Positions 1 to 8,544 are shown, counted from the stretch's first letter. The stretch: 64,000 bases of DNA from Rossellomorea aquimaris (GCF_020172085.1 NZ_JAIVAT010000009.1:1-64000); one strand, 5' to 3'. A program made the numbers and translations. The notes: generated by a model from the sequence alone, not told the origin.

Positions 1-113
1 GGGGCTTGCCCTGGGGCGACAAGCATAAGACGAGTCACCCGGAAAGGCGTTCTTTGCCTTTTTGGGTGACTTGGCTTATGACCTCGAGCCCCAAGCCCCT
101 GGAGCTGGACAAT
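1..113. repeat. Long hairpin intergenic repeat, copy A
   Basis: An extended imperfect palindrome. Nested arms are GGGGCTTG (1-8) with CAAGCCCC (92-99), CATAAG (24-29) with CTTATG (75-80), GTCACCC (34-40) with GGGTGAC (64-70) and AAAGGC (43-48) with GCCTTT (56-61). It ends in the shared tail GGAGCTGGACAAT. The same element recurs at 16058-16172 and, inverted, at 8221-8344. No ORF of its own is evident. The left end may be cut by the window edge. Confidence 0.8.
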
Positions 114-117
114 GAAA

Positions 118-170
118 AGAGGAAGGGCTTTGCCCAGAGGCGACAAACATAAGGCAAAGTGCCGAAAAGG
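118..170. repeat. Truncated 5' half of the hairpin repeat
   Basis: Directly after copy A, the stretch containing GGCGACAAACATAAGGC repeats the left half of the element (compare GGCGACAAGCATAAG at 15-29), but the right half is missing. It looks like a decayed second copy in tandem. Confidence 0.55.
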
Positions 171-278
171 GAAATATACTGATTATTCATAATAATGATG
201 TCAATCTTGTGTAGAATCGGGGTCGATATGATAGAATAAATGAAAGTGAAGCACATCTAAATGGTTGGAGGGATTTAG

Positions 279-1277
279 TTGAAGGAAGATCAGAAAGTGT
301 ATGATATCACGATCATAGGCGGCGGTCCGACTGGATTGTTCACGGCGTTCTATGGTGGTATGAGAAAAGCATCGGTCAAGATCATCGAAAGCTTACCACA
401 ACTCGGGGGCCAGCTGGCTACTCTCTATCCTGAAAAATACATATATGATGTTGCCGGTTTTCCTAAGGTGAAAGCCCAGGATCTGGTCAATAATCTTAAG
501 GAACAAATGGCGAAATTCGAAACGACGATCTGTCTGGAGCAGGCAGTCGAAGGTGTAGAGAAACAGGCTGATGGCATGTTTAAGCTGACAACGGATAAAG
601 AAGTCCACTTCTCTAAGACCATCATTATCACGGCAGGAAACGGTGCCTTCCAGCCCCGACGTCTAGAACTCGAGCATGCTTCGAAGTTCGAAGGGAAAAA
701 CCTTCATTACTTTGTTGATAACCTGGAGCATTTCAGGGGCAAGAAAGTGGTCATATGCGGCGGCGGGGACTCTGCAGTGGATTGGGCATTGATGCTCGAG
801 CCGATTGCTGAGAAAGTCTATCTCGTGCACAGACGCGATAAATTCAGGGCACACGAGCATAGTGTGGAGAATCTACACAATTCCACGGTTGAGCTGAAAA
901 CACCCTTTGTCCCTTCTGAATTGGTGGTCGATGAGGATAAGATTAATCAGCTCGTATTGGAAGAGACAAAAGGCGACGAGAAGGAAATCATCGACCTTGA
1001 TGAATTAATCGTCAACTTCGGCTTTGTATCGTCCCTCGGTCCTATCAAAGATTGGGGGCTTGAGATCGAGAAGAATTCCATCGTGGTCAATTCAAGGATG
1101 GAAACGAATATTCCGGGTATTTATGCTGCAGGTGATATCAGTACGTATGATGGGAAAGTCAAGCTCATAGCGAGTGGATTTGGTGAAGCCCCGACAGCGG
1201 TCAATAATGCGAAAGCGTATATGGATCCAAAGGCAAGAGTGCAGCCAATGCACAGTACGTCCATGTTTACTGATTAA
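279..1277 (+). CDS. yumC: Ferredoxin--NADP+ reductase, thioredoxin-reductase-like (YumC type)
   Basis: A 332-residue FAD/NADPH flavoenzyme expected to pass electrons between NADPH and ferredoxin or flavodoxin in the cytoplasm. Visible motifs: FAD-binding GGGPTG near residues 14-19, NADPH-binding GGGDSAVDW near 161-169, and the late FAD motif AAGDIS near 284-289. It lacks the CxxC redox pair of true thioredoxin reductase, as the YumC family does. The start is TTG at 279, with GGAGGG at 267-272 six bases upstream. It stands alone and ends in a terminator at 1299-1330. Length and sequence agree with B. subtilis YumC; assignment is secure. Confidence 0.95.
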   Translation: MKEDQKVYDITIIGGGPTGLFTAFYGGMRKASVKIIESLPQLGGQLATLYPEKYIYDVAGFPKVKAQDLVNNLKEQMAKFETTICLEQAVEGVEKQADGMFKLTTDKEVHFSKTIIITAGNGAFQPRRLELEHASKFEGKNLHYFVDNLEHFRGKKVVICGGGDSAVDWALMLEPIAEKVYLVHRRDKFRAHEHSVENLHNSTVELKTPFVPSELVVDEDKINQLVLEETKGDEKEIIDLDELIVNFGFVSSLGPIKDWGLEIEKNSIVVNSRMETNIPGIYAAGDISTYDGKVKLIASGFGEAPTAVNNAKAYMDPKARVQPMHSTSMFTD

Positions 1278-1298
1278 ACGACAGGCTCTTATTCAGGA

Positions 1299-1330
1299 GG
1301 CTCAGGAAATTGATTCCTGAGCCCCTTTTT
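1299..1330 (+). terminator. Rho-independent terminator of yumC
   Basis: GGCTCAGGAA (1299-1308) pairs with TTCCTGAGCC (1314-1323), followed by a T run. Confidence 0.85.
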
Positions 1331-1352
1331 CAATTTAAGGAGGAGACATTCC

Positions 1353-1967
1353 ATGTACATTCCAAAAGAGTTCCTCATTCATGATAAAGAAACCCTTTAT
1401 TCCATCGTAGAAGAAAATGGTTTCGCCATCGTCTTTTCTGAGAACTGCGGTAAGCCTTTTGCCACCCATTTACCTCTCTATTTAGACAGAGAATCGCAAT
1501 GTCTTTATGGTCATTTTGCCAAAGCCAATCCACAGTGGCGTGAGAGTGAAGGAAAGGAGATGCTTGTTGTCTTCCATGGTCCTCATGCGTATATCTCCCC
1601 ATCATGGTATGAATCCGATCAAACCGTACCCACCTGGAATTATGTCGCGGTACATGTGTACGGGAAGCTTGAGGTGTTGGATGATGAAGCTGATACCATC
1701 CATTCCCTCTCGACTCTAGTGAGGAAATATGAACCCTCCAATAGCCCATATTCATTGGATCGTGTCGATGAAAAGCTCCAGAGCGGGTTAAGAAAAGGAA
1801 TTGTCGGATTTAAAATTCCTATCCAATCCATCGAAGGGAAAGCCAAACTTAGTCAGAATCACCCTTTGGAAAGGCAACAACGGGTCATTAAGAACTTGGA
1901 ACAAATCCAGGATGAAAACAGCCAGAAGGTTGCCTCTCTTATGAAGAAGAACATCCAATTGAAATAA
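1353..1967 (+). CDS. paiB: PaiB-like FMN-binding protein
   Basis: A 204-residue protein of the FMN-binding split-barrel PaiB family, whose B. subtilis member represses sporulation and protease genes. Family signatures are visible: the N-terminal MYIPKEF, the ATHLPL strand, and HAYISPSWYES followed by VPTWNYVAVHVYG (roughly residues 74-104), where flavin contacts are expected. The start ATG at 1353 follows an AAGGAGGAG site. In B. subtilis paiB sits with the acetyltransferase paiA; no paiA is adjacent here, so the regulatory role is inferred from the family only. Confidence 0.88.
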   Translation: MYIPKEFLIHDKETLYSIVEENGFAIVFSENCGKPFATHLPLYLDRESQCLYGHFAKANPQWRESEGKEMLVVFHGPHAYISPSWYESDQTVPTWNYVAVHVYGKLEVLDDEADTIHSLSTLVRKYEPSNSPYSLDRVDEKLQSGLRKGIVGFKIPIQSIEGKAKLSQNHPLERQQRVIKNLEQIQDENSQKVASLMKKNIQLK

Positions 1968-2059
1968 TGATGTCCTACATTTCATCCATGCCCACGGTTT
2001 TGTTTATTTTCACACCGAATGGGTAGACCAATAATAGGACAAAAAACTCAGGATAAAGG

Positions 2060-2716
2060 ATGATGGATGAAATGAATGTATTAGTTATTGGTGCAAATGG
2101 CCACACCGGCCGTCATATAGTGAAAGAACTTGCAGGCAGCAGTCAGCATTTCGTAAGGGCCATGATTCGAAAAACAGAACAGGCAAAGGAAATGGAAGAC
2201 TTGGGCGCAAGACCGATCATCGCTGATCTTGAGCAGGACTTTTCCTATGCCCTTGAAAATGTGAATGCCGTTATCTTCGCTGCCGGAAGCGGAGGATCGA
2301 CTGGTGATGATAAGACTCTGGCAATCGACCAGGAAGGTGCCAAAAAAGCTGTGGACTATGCGAAAAAAATGGGGATCGAGCGTTTCGTGATGCTCAGTTC
2401 CATGGGAGCCGATCATCCGTCAAGCGGTCCGGACGAATTACAGTTCTACTTAAAAGCAAAAGGAGCAGCGGATGCCCATTTGAAAGAAAGTGGCTTGAAC
2501 TACACGATCGTCCGACCGGGGGCCCTTTCCTTCGATGATGCAACAGGTAAGATTGAAGCGGCCCTGAACATCACGGACAAAAGCCGCAACATTCCCCGCG
2601 CAGATGTTGCGAAAGTGATCGTAGATTCATTGACCACCGAAGAAACGAACCACAAAGTATTCGAAATCTTAAGTGGAGACACACCTATCGCAGATGCGCT
2701 GAAAAATATCCATTAA
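2060..2716 (+). CDS. yhfK: NAD(P)H-binding SDR-like oxidoreductase (YhfK type)
   Basis: Up to 218 residues, atypical short-chain dehydrogenase of the NmrA/NAD(P)-binding group. The dinucleotide-binding motif VIGANGHTGRH is at the N-terminus, and a FVMLSSMGAD strand and YLKAKGAAD segment stand at the positions of the SDR active-site strand and helix. The substrate is unknown. Start choice: ATG codons at 2060, 2063 and 2072 are all in frame; the AAAGGA at 2055-2060 touches the first and best suits ATG 2072, giving MNVLVIGANG as in relatives. Stand-alone gene ending in a bidirectional terminator shared with yutM. Confidence 0.85.
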   Translation: MMDEMNVLVIGANGHTGRHIVKELAGSSQHFVRAMIRKTEQAKEMEDLGARPIIADLEQDFSYALENVNAVIFAAGSGGSTGDDKTLAIDQEGAKKAVDYAKKMGIERFVMLSSMGADHPSSGPDELQFYLKAKGAADAHLKESGLNYTIVRPGALSFDDATGKIEAALNITDKSRNIPRADVAKVIVDSLTTEETNHKVFEILSGDTPIADALKNIH

Positions 2717-2723
2717 CCTAAAA

Positions 2724-2763
2724 AAAGGGACGGACCTCATAAACCGAGGTCCGTCCCTTTTCC
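2724..2763. terminator. Bidirectional terminator built from the GGGACGGACC hairpin
   Basis: AAAGGGACGGACCTC (2724-2738) pairs perfectly with GAGGTCCGTCCCTTT (2746-2760). A and T runs flank both sides, so it can serve the upstream plus-strand gene and yutM. The same hairpin core recurs at 41855-41886, 43735-43747 and 47615-47725. Confidence 0.85.
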
Positions 2764-2767
2764 ATGT

Positions 2768-3130
2768 TTAGCAATTTTCAGGTGTTCCCTTATTCGTCGC
2801 TGTCACGAACGATGAACCACACCCGCATGACGCGATGGCGTTTGGATTGTCGATTGTGAATCCACCGCCCATCATGGACTGCTTGTAATCTATTTTCGTA
2901 CCGTTCAGGATGGCAGCATCATTTTTTGCCACGACCAGCTTGATTCCGTGCTGTTCTGTCGTGGCATCTCCATCTTGAAGATCATGTTCAAATCCCATAC
3001 CATAAGAAAGGCCGCTGCAGCCTCCCCCTTTTACCGCTACACGTAACATGGCATCTGTTTCGTCATGTTCCTTCATCATGTCTTTAATCTGAAGGGCAGC
3101 GGCTTCTGTTAGAATGACAACTTCACTCAT
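2768..3130 (-). CDS. yutM: A-type Fe-S cluster carrier (HesB/IscA/ErpA family)
   Basis: A 120-residue cytoplasmic carrier expected to pass Fe-S clusters from a scaffold to apo-enzymes. The three cluster-binding cysteines of the family are visible: one in GGGCSGLSY (about residues 35-43) and two in SCGCGSSF near the C-terminus. The ATG at 3130 has GGGGGTG upstream. It acts in the same pathway as the SUF operon (28.5-33.7 kb) and YutI (7.8 kb) in this window. Monocistronic by context. B. subtilis YutM/SufA is the closest named relative. Confidence 0.92.
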   Translation of the reverse strand: MSEVVILTEAAALQIKDMMKEHDETDAMLRVAVKGGGCSGLSYGMGFEHDLQDGDATTEQHGIKLVVAKNDAAILNGTKIDYKQSMMGGGFTIDNPNAIASCGCGSSFVTATNKGTPENC

Positions 3131-3348
3131 TCACTACACCCCCAACCTTTTCATTTCTTATTACTTAGTATACTCCTTTCTATTTTACTACTCAACCAAA
3201 GGAGCTTTGGTGAATATCTGGAAGAATAATTTTATGAATTTTCTAACTAAACACAACTTTTTACTCATCTATATTAAAAAAACACTAGTCCACTTCCATA
3301 TTACCACGTTATAATAAGGTATATAGTCCCTATTCCGAGGTGGTATTC

Positions 3349-4047
3349 ATGACGGTGGTGACGCCCTTTTATGATAAAAAGACACAATGTCTTTCGTGTA
3401 AACATTCCTACAGTACGACTAAGATACGTTCCCGTTTTGTAAAGCTTACAGGTTACGACAGTGACTTTTGTCCCCTGTATCAATCAGATGAAATAAATCC
3501 TATGCTCTATAACGTATCGGTTTGCCCAAGATGCGGATTTTCATATACAGATGACTTCACTGCTTACATACCTCCCGTACTCAAGACTGAACTGGAAGAG
3601 AAGATCAGTCTGCACTGGAAACCCCAGGATTATGGGAAGCTCAGGTCATATGAAGATGCGATCAACACTTATAAACTGGCTGCTTACTGCGCTTTGATCA
3701 AAAAGGAGAAAAAGTTGACCATTGCAGGGTTATATCTTCGGACTGCCTGGCTCTACCGGAAGACGGATGATCAAGAACAGGAAAGGCGTTTTATTAACCT
3801 TGCTACGCATGAGTACATAGATGCCTATATGACAGATGGTACCTCAGGTTTTCTGATGTCCGAAACAAAGCTTTTATACATCATTGCCGAATTACTGAGG
3901 AGACAGAATAAAATCGAGGAATCCGTTATTTATCTTTCTAAAGTCATCGGGAAGCAACATCTGTCGACTGAACCGAAGATCATTGATATGGCAAGGGAAC
4001 GCTGGTACGAGATCCGGGAAGTATATAAAGAATCTAAATCCATGTAA
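3349..4047 (+). CDS. DUF2225 protein with zinc-ribbon-like cysteines
   Basis: A 232-residue protein. The N-terminal third has CxxC pairs (CLSCKH near residue 14 and CPRCGFSY near 64) plus an FCPLY cysteine, typical of DUF2225 and suggesting a zinc-bound fold; the rest is helical and TPR-like (paired helices from about residue 90 on). Function is unknown. Start choice: GTG at 3340 lies within the GAGGTGG ribosome binding site (3337-3343), so ATG 3349 is preferred. It ends in a hairpin terminator. Confidence 0.8.
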   Translation: MTVVTPFYDKKTQCLSCKHSYSTTKIRSRFVKLTGYDSDFCPLYQSDEINPMLYNVSVCPRCGFSYTDDFTAYIPPVLKTELEEKISLHWKPQDYGKLRSYEDAINTYKLAAYCALIKKEKKLTIAGLYLRTAWLYRKTDDQEQERRFINLATHEYIDAYMTDGTSGFLMSETKLLYIIAELLRRQNKIEESVIYLSKVIGKQHLSTEPKIIDMARERWYEIREVYKESKSM

Positions 4048-4084
4048 AAAAGAACACTGGTGGACGCTCCACTAGTGTTCTTTC
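4047..4084. terminator. Terminator of the DUF2225 gene
   Basis: AAAGAACACTGGTGGA pairs with TCCACTAGTGTTCTTT around a three-base loop (one mismatch), with A and T runs outside. Confidence 0.8.
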
Positions 4085-4173
4085 GTATATTCCAGGGCAG
4101 TAGGATTCACAAATATTTTCATCCGAAGTGATCTTGATCAAGATTCTCATCCATCCTCTTTCCCCTCCAAAAG

Positions 4174-4203
4174 ACAAAAAAAATAAGCCGGTCAGGCCGG
4201 CTT
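4174..4203 (-). terminator. Terminator of yuzB
   Basis: AAGCCGG and CCGGCTT form the stem at 4185-4203. On the minus strand the stem is followed by a U run (A run at 4174-4184). Confidence 0.75.
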
Positions 4204-4207
4204 TTCC

Positions 4208-4444
4208 TTAGAACATCGGGTTGTCTTCAAGGAATTGATAAATCTCATCCACAAGTCCTTCAGGCGTGTCGCCTGTTACGACCTCCCCATTGACGAGAGC
4301 ATAAAACGATTGGGCGCATTTTCCGCAGTAACCCAGGCATCCGTACTCAATGACATCAAGGTTCGGGTCTCTTTCTAATATCTCAAGCGCTTTTTGCGCA
4401 CCGCTAGCAAGATTGCTTATACAAAATTCTATAATAGGTTTCAA
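4208..4444 (-). CDS. yuzB: YuzB family (DUF1450) small cysteine protein
   Basis: A 78-residue protein with the family's cysteine arrangement: FCISN near the start, then [10 protein letters not shown] (about residues 34-43), resembling thioredoxin-like [2Fe-2S] or redox folds. Function is unknown. Start choice: the ribosome binding site GAGGTG (4451-4456) abuts ATG 4450 with no spacer, whereas TTG 4444 lies six bases away and gives the usual family length. It lies divergently next to yutJ, as in B. subtilis. Confidence 0.85.
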   Translation of the reverse strand: MKPIIEFCISNLASGAQKALEILERDPNLDVIEYGCLGYCGKCAQSFYALVNGEVVTGDTPEGLVDEIYQFLEDNPMF

Positions 4445-4771
4445 TTCCATCACCTCACTACTCTTTGTTATGCTACCTTTTTTTATCACCTTCGTCAATG
4501 AATTGCATTCCATGTAATGGTATAACAGATTGTGAACATTTTCGCTTATTTCTGTTGTGAAAAGACCTTTATTTCGATATACTTTTAATGTTAATAGGTT
4601 TATTTATGTAGAATTCACTCGAATTATGCTTCATATTGAAAATGCTTACTTTGTCAGGACTCGTTTTGGCCTGAATGTCCTTTAAATCCTGTCCCTTACC
4701 ATTATGGGATATAAATCATATACAAACACACTATTTCAACAATAATGTAGAGTGCAAAAGGGGAAATTTCT

Positions 4772-5839
4772 ATGAAACAATTAGTGCTGCTTGGCGGAGG
4801 ATATGGCAACATGCGCGTCCTTCTTCGCTTATTACCCAACCAACTACCAGAAGACGTATCGATTACCCTGATTGATCGAAATCCTTATCACTGCCTGAAA
4901 ACAGAATACTATGCCTTAGCTGCCGGAACGATTTCAGATCAACATGTACGTGTATCATTCCCGGAACATAGCCGTTTATCATATGTTTATGGAGATATCA
5001 CAGGCGTTGATATGGAAAATAAACTCGTCCAAATGAAAGATCAGGATCCCGTTCCTTATGATGACCTTGTCATTGGACTTGGTTGTGAAGATAAGTATCA
5101 CAATGTTCCCGGTGCAGATGAACATACATTCTCGATTCAAACGATTGAGAGGTCTCGTAAGACGTATCAAACGCTGTGTAATCTTCCTGCAGGTTCCATT
5201 GTTGGTATCGTGGGAGCTGGATTAAGCGGAATTGAACTTGCCAGTGAGCTTCGGGAAAGCCGTTCTGATCTGAAGATTAAATTATTCGACCGTGGACCGC
5301 GTATCCTCAATGCATTCCCGGAACGTTTAAGCTCTTACGTTCATGGATGGTTTGATGAAAACGGCGTCGAAATCGTAAACAATTCCAATATTACGAAAGT
5401 GGAGCCGAACACGCTACATAACCACGAAGAGCAGATTTTCTGTGATGCCATTGTTTGGACTGCAGGAATCCAGCCTAGCAAGGTCGTTCGTGATATGGAA
5501 GTCGAGAAAGATGCAAGCGGTCGCGTCACCCTGACAAAGTATCATAATCTGCCCCAGGATGAACATGTATATGTAGTCGGTGACTGCGCAAGTCTTCCTC
5601 AAGCTCCAAGTGCCCAGCTTGCTGAAGGACAGGCAGAACAAATCGTGACCATTTTATTGAAACGCTGGAATAACGAAGAGCTCCCTGCAGAATTGCCGAA
5701 GATCAAGCTAAAGGGGATTCTGGGATCACTCGGAAAGAAACATGGTTTCGGACTTGTCAACGAGCGCTCTATAACAGGACGGGTCGCACGATTATTGAAA
5801 TCCGGTGTGTTGTGGATGTATAAATATCATAATGGATGA
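4772..5839 (+). CDS. yutJ: NADH dehydrogenase-like flavoprotein (YutJ)
   Basis: A 355-residue single-subunit type II NADH dehydrogenase-like enzyme, probably at the inner face of the membrane, oxidising NAD(P)H and reducing a quinone or similar acceptor. Visible: FAD motif LLGGGYGNMR at residues 5-14, NADH motif GIVGAGLSGIELA near 146-158, DAIVWTAGIQPS near 228-239, and FAD motif VVGDCAS near 268-274. ATG 4772 follows an AAAAGGGG site. It lies head-to-head with yuzB, the conserved yuzB-yutJ arrangement. Electron acceptor is inferred from the family. Confidence 0.9.
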   Translation: MKQLVLLGGGYGNMRVLLRLLPNQLPEDVSITLIDRNPYHCLKTEYYALAAGTISDQHVRVSFPEHSRLSYVYGDITGVDMENKLVQMKDQDPVPYDDLVIGLGCEDKYHNVPGADEHTFSIQTIERSRKTYQTLCNLPAGSIVGIVGAGLSGIELASELRESRSDLKIKLFDRGPRILNAFPERLSSYVHGWFDENGVEIVNNSNITKVEPNTLHNHEEQIFCDAIVWTAGIQPSKVVRDMEVEKDASGRVTLTKYHNLPQDEHVYVVGDCASLPQAPSAQLAEGQAEQIVTILLKRWNNEELPAELPKIKLKGILGSLGKKHGFGLVNERSITGRVARLLKSGVLWMYKYHNG

Positions 5840-5843
5840 TAAT

Positions 5844-5874
5844 AAAACCCCTACTGTTCAACAGTAGGGGTTTT
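5844..5874. terminator. Bidirectional terminator between yutJ and the P450 gene
   Basis: AAAACCCCTACTGTT pairs with AACAGTAGGGGTTTT around a one-base centre, with A/T runs on both sides. Confidence 0.85.
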
Positions 5875-5931
5875 GTACTGTTCATATCTTAAAAGACCCT
5901 TTTCATTCGAAAAACAGCCTTATGTAGATAC

Positions 5932-7140
5932 TCATGCATCCAGTTCCACGTATAAGCCCCTCAGTCCCCTAAGCAGGAACATATCCCTCCAATTGGATTC
6001 ATCATGATTCCCCACCATTTTCATGGTCGGAAAGGCACTCAGTAGTTTCTCAAAGGCTATTTTTCCCTCAAGTCTCGCAAGGGGCGCTCCCAGACAGAAA
6101 TGAATTCCATATCCAAAGGCCATATGAGGATTGGGTTTCCGAGTCACATCGAATGTACCTGCATCTTCAAATTTTCTTTCGTCTCGGTTGGCAGATGAAA
6201 TCGAGGCCAGTACCATGTCTCCTCTCTTGATGCGTTTCCCCTTAAAATCCATATCTTCTGCAGACCAACGTGCAGTAGAGAAATCAACCGGACTATAGAA
6301 GCGAAGTGATTCTTCAATGGCTGTCTCAATGAATGAGTGATTCATCCTCAGCTTCTCTAATTGATCTGGATGTTCGAAGAGAGCATACATTCCATTCCCT
6401 ATCAGGTTGACCGTTGTTTCATGTCCGGCAATGATGAGAAGAATAATCATTGAATACAGTTCATCTTCGGTTAGCTGTTCCCCCTCTTCCTCATGCAACA
6501 CCAGATTGGAAATCAAATCATCCTTAGGGTTTTCTTTCTTTTCTTTAAGCAGGAGCGTCAAATATTCAATGAATTCCCTCACGTCCCCCTGAAAATCAGT
6601 ATCCATATTGTCCGAAGCTGACACGATGGTGTTGGACCAGCGCCTGAACTTTTCTCGATCTTCTGTCGGGACACCAAGAAGTTCCGAAATGACGATAATC
6701 GGGAGCGGAAAGGCAAAGTCATCAATCAGATCTATAACGCCTTCTTTCACCTTCATCTCATCGATGAGTTGATCGGCGATAGCCTCAATCCTGGGTGAAA
6801 GCTCTTGAATTTTTTTAGGATTGAAATAAGGTTGCACAAGCTTTCTCAGTCTTGTATGGTCTGGTGGATCGACGTCGAGCATCATGTGCTGAAACACCCT
6901 TGCTTCTAGGGGTAAATCATGATTCCCCTCAGAATTCGGAAACACCTTTGATTGATTTTTGATAAAAGAATAAGTTTTTAATAGCTCTAACACATCTTCA
7001 TACCCTGATACGATCCACGTCGTATGCTCCCCATCTTCCCATGCTGCAAACACCGGATCTGTTTTTCTTAAGTGGGAATAGAATGGGTATGCTCCCCTTT
7101 TAAAGTTGGACTGAAATACTGATTCAAACGAATTCATCAT
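5932..7140 (-). CDS. Cytochrome P450 (CYP107-like)
   Basis: A 402-residue soluble class I bacterial P450 monooxygenase. Hallmarks: C-helix HTRLR near residue 98, I-helix oxygen-activation motif AGHETT near 241-246, K-helix ExxR in ESLRF, and haem-thiolate loop FGYGIHFCLGAPLAR near 345-359 with its cysteine ligand. It resembles CYP107 enzymes, but the substrate cannot be read from sequence. Two start ATGs (7140 and 7137) follow GAGGAGGGG. No redox partner is adjacent, though yumC in this window encodes a ferredoxin reductase. B. subtilis has no P450 at this position. Confidence 0.93.
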   Translation of the reverse strand: MMNSFESVFQSNFKRGAYPFYSHLRKTDPVFAAWEDGEHTTWIVSGYEDVLELLKTYSFIKNQSKVFPNSEGNHDLPLEARVFQHMMLDVDPPDHTRLRKLVQPYFNPKKIQELSPRIEAIADQLIDEMKVKEGVIDLIDDFAFPLPIIVISELLGVPTEDREKFRRWSNTIVSASDNMDTDFQGDVREFIEYLTLLLKEKKENPKDDLISNLVLHEEEGEQLTEDELYSMIILLIIAGHETTVNLIGNGMYALFEHPDQLEKLRMNHSFIETAIEESLRFYSPVDFSTARWSAEDMDFKGKRIKRGDMVLASISSANRDERKFEDAGTFDVTRKPNPHMAFGYGIHFCLGAPLARLEGKIAFEKLLSAFPTMKMVGNHDESNWRDMFLLRGLRGLYVELDA

Positions 7141-7230
7141 GCCCCTCCTCTAATTAACTGACTAGTCAATCTTCTTCATCAGTATATGATAAGGACGATC
7201 AGGCTTCAATTCACAGCCTTAAATCGGCAC

Positions 7231-7264
7231 AAAAAAAACCAATTTCATAAATGAAATTGGTTTT
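7231..7264 (-). terminator. Terminator of yuzD
   Basis: AAACCAATTTCAT pairs with ATGAAATTGGTTT. On the minus strand it ends in a U run (A run from 7231). Confidence 0.8.
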
Positions 7265-7269
7265 ACAGC

Positions 7270-7596
7270 TTAAACCGCTTTATATCCAAACTTCTCAAGT
7301 TCAGAGTAAATCGTCTTCAAACGTGGATTTCCTTCGCCGACAATATTTCCTTCCAATAATACAATCGGATAGAACATATCTTCTTCAATCACCCTCGTGG
7401 CGAACTGCTTGACAGATTCTTCTTCGGGCGGATTGTGAATGTCCACATATTTAATCACGAATGGCTGATTCGGATATTTCCTGCTCACTGCAGCCTCTAG
7501 CCATTCATACGTTTCTTTCGATGATGGTAAGTTTACACAGCTTGGACAGAGTAGTTCCGCCCCGTAAACGTAAAGTTCAACCGGCTTACGCTCCAT
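7270..7596 (-). CDS. yuzD: YuzD, thioredoxin-fold DUF1462 protein
   Basis: A 108-residue protein with a CPSC motif (LLCPSCVNLPSS, about residues 15-26) near the start of a predicted thioredoxin-like fold and a PIVLLEGNIVGEG segment that would carry the cis-proline. It is transcribed away from yutI, the conserved neighbour pair, hinting at a role linked to Fe-S or thiol chemistry; this is inference. ATG 7596 follows AAAGGGGAG. Confidence 0.85.
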   Translation of the reverse strand: MERKPVELYVYGAELLCPSCVNLPSSKETYEWLEAAVSRKYPNQPFVIKYVDIHNPPEEESVKQFATRVIEEDMFYPIVLLEGNIVGEGNPRLKTIYSELEKFGYKAV

Positions 7597-7794
7597 ATGA
7601 TTCTCCCCTTTGTTTTCCCTCTTTTGTTTATTTTACAAAAAAAACATTATGGTTGGAACCAAAATAGTCAATTTTCTCTTTGGAAACCCTCTGGGAAACA
7701 TTTCTTGAAAAAGATATGCCCAATCGTTTGCAGGTTGATAGATTTTTTGCGAATATGTCATTATAATAGATAGTAAGGAAAGGAGTAGATAATA

Positions 7795-8031
7795 ATGGCT
7801 GAAAACGAAATGATTGCACCCGTTCAGGAAGTATTAGATAAATTACGTCCGTTCCTACTTCGCGATGGTGGAGACTGTGAACTTGTGGACGTTGAAGATG
7901 GAATTGTTAAACTACGCTTACTTGGTGCTTGTGGAAGCTGCCCAAGTTCAACAATCACGTTAAAAGCAGGAATCGAACGCGCATTAGTGGAAGAAGTTCC
8001 TGGAATCGTTGAAGTAGAGCAAGTATTCTAA
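7795..8031 (+). CDS. yutI: NifU C-terminal domain (Nfu) Fe-S scaffold/carrier
   Basis: A 78-residue Nfu-type protein. The cluster-binding CxxC lies in [16 protein letters not shown] (around residues 42-57), and the [14 protein letters not shown] segment is the conserved N-terminal part of the domain. It would carry 4Fe-4S clusters to apoproteins and functions with the SUF system encoded near 28.5-33.7 kb. The start follows GGAAAGGAG. Monocistronic; ends in a strong terminator. Confidence 0.93.
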   Translation: MAENEMIAPVQEVLDKLRPFLLRDGGDCELVDVEDGIVKLRLLGACGSCPSSTITLKAGIERALVEEVPGIVEVEQVF

Positions 8032-8045
8032 TTCGGTTTTGACTT

Positions 8046-8083
8046 AAAAGCCTGAATCCTTCATTGGATCCAGGCTTTTTTTC
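8046..8083 (+). terminator. Terminator of yutI
   Basis: AAAAGCCTG..ATCC and GGATCCAGGCTTTT form the stem, followed by a T run to 8083. Confidence 0.8.
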
Positions 8084-8126
8084 TTTGGCTGTTTTCCTAA
8101 ACATCGTTACTTCGGATGTAGCGAGT

Positions 8127-8380
8127 AGTGGTTGATTTCCACTCCAGGTGCTCGCTTTCCGCGGGGCTGGCGGTAAGCCTCCTCGGGCTAATGCCCTGTG
8201 GGGTCTCAAGATCCAGCTATGGCGGCTAGCCCCTCGAGGTCATAAGTCAAATCAACCAAAAAGGCAAAGAGCGCCTTTCCGGTTGACTCGCCTTATGCTT
8301 GTCGGGCCTGACCAAGCCGCCTTCGCTTTTCGTCCTGTCCAGCGTTTCCCGCAGGAGTCGAGCACCTTCCGCTCCAATCA
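8127..8380. repeat. Second repeat type, split by a hairpin-repeat copy
   Basis: The left part (8127-8212) carries CTCGCTTTCCGCGGGG..GCCTCCTCGGGC..GTGGGGTCTC. The right part (about 8338-8380) carries CGCAGGAGTCGAGCACCTTC and ends in an arm that inversely repeats the left end (TTGATTTCCACTCCAGGTGCTCG against the reverse complement of GAGCACCTTCCGCTCCAATC). The hairpin repeat copy B lies between the two parts. No gene is evident in 8084-8751. Confidence 0.65.
8221..8344. repeat. Long hairpin intergenic repeat, copy B (inverted)
   Basis: Reverse orientation of copies A and C. Outer arms GGCGGCT (8221-8227) and AGCCGCC (8315-8321), inner ATCAACC and GGTTGAC, innermost AAAGGC and GCCTTT. It carries CATAAG/CTTATG and the tail (as TGTCCAGC) of the other copies. 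Confidence 0.8.
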
Positions 8381-8544
8381 ACTATCAAGGTATAAATGTT
8401 TCAGTAATACTACTAGGAATGTCATAATAACTTACACCAACTCTTTTTATTGTAGTTGCAGTAACCAATTATAGTTAATAGTACCATTACTCTTACTTAC
8501 CTGATATTCATGAACCATTTTGTTCTGTCAAAACTTGCTACTTT

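Noticed and set aside
4447..4513. Longer N-terminus for YuzB (101 residues).
   Set aside because: The extra residues are not family-like and the ribosome binding site lies inside them, six bases before TTG 4444.
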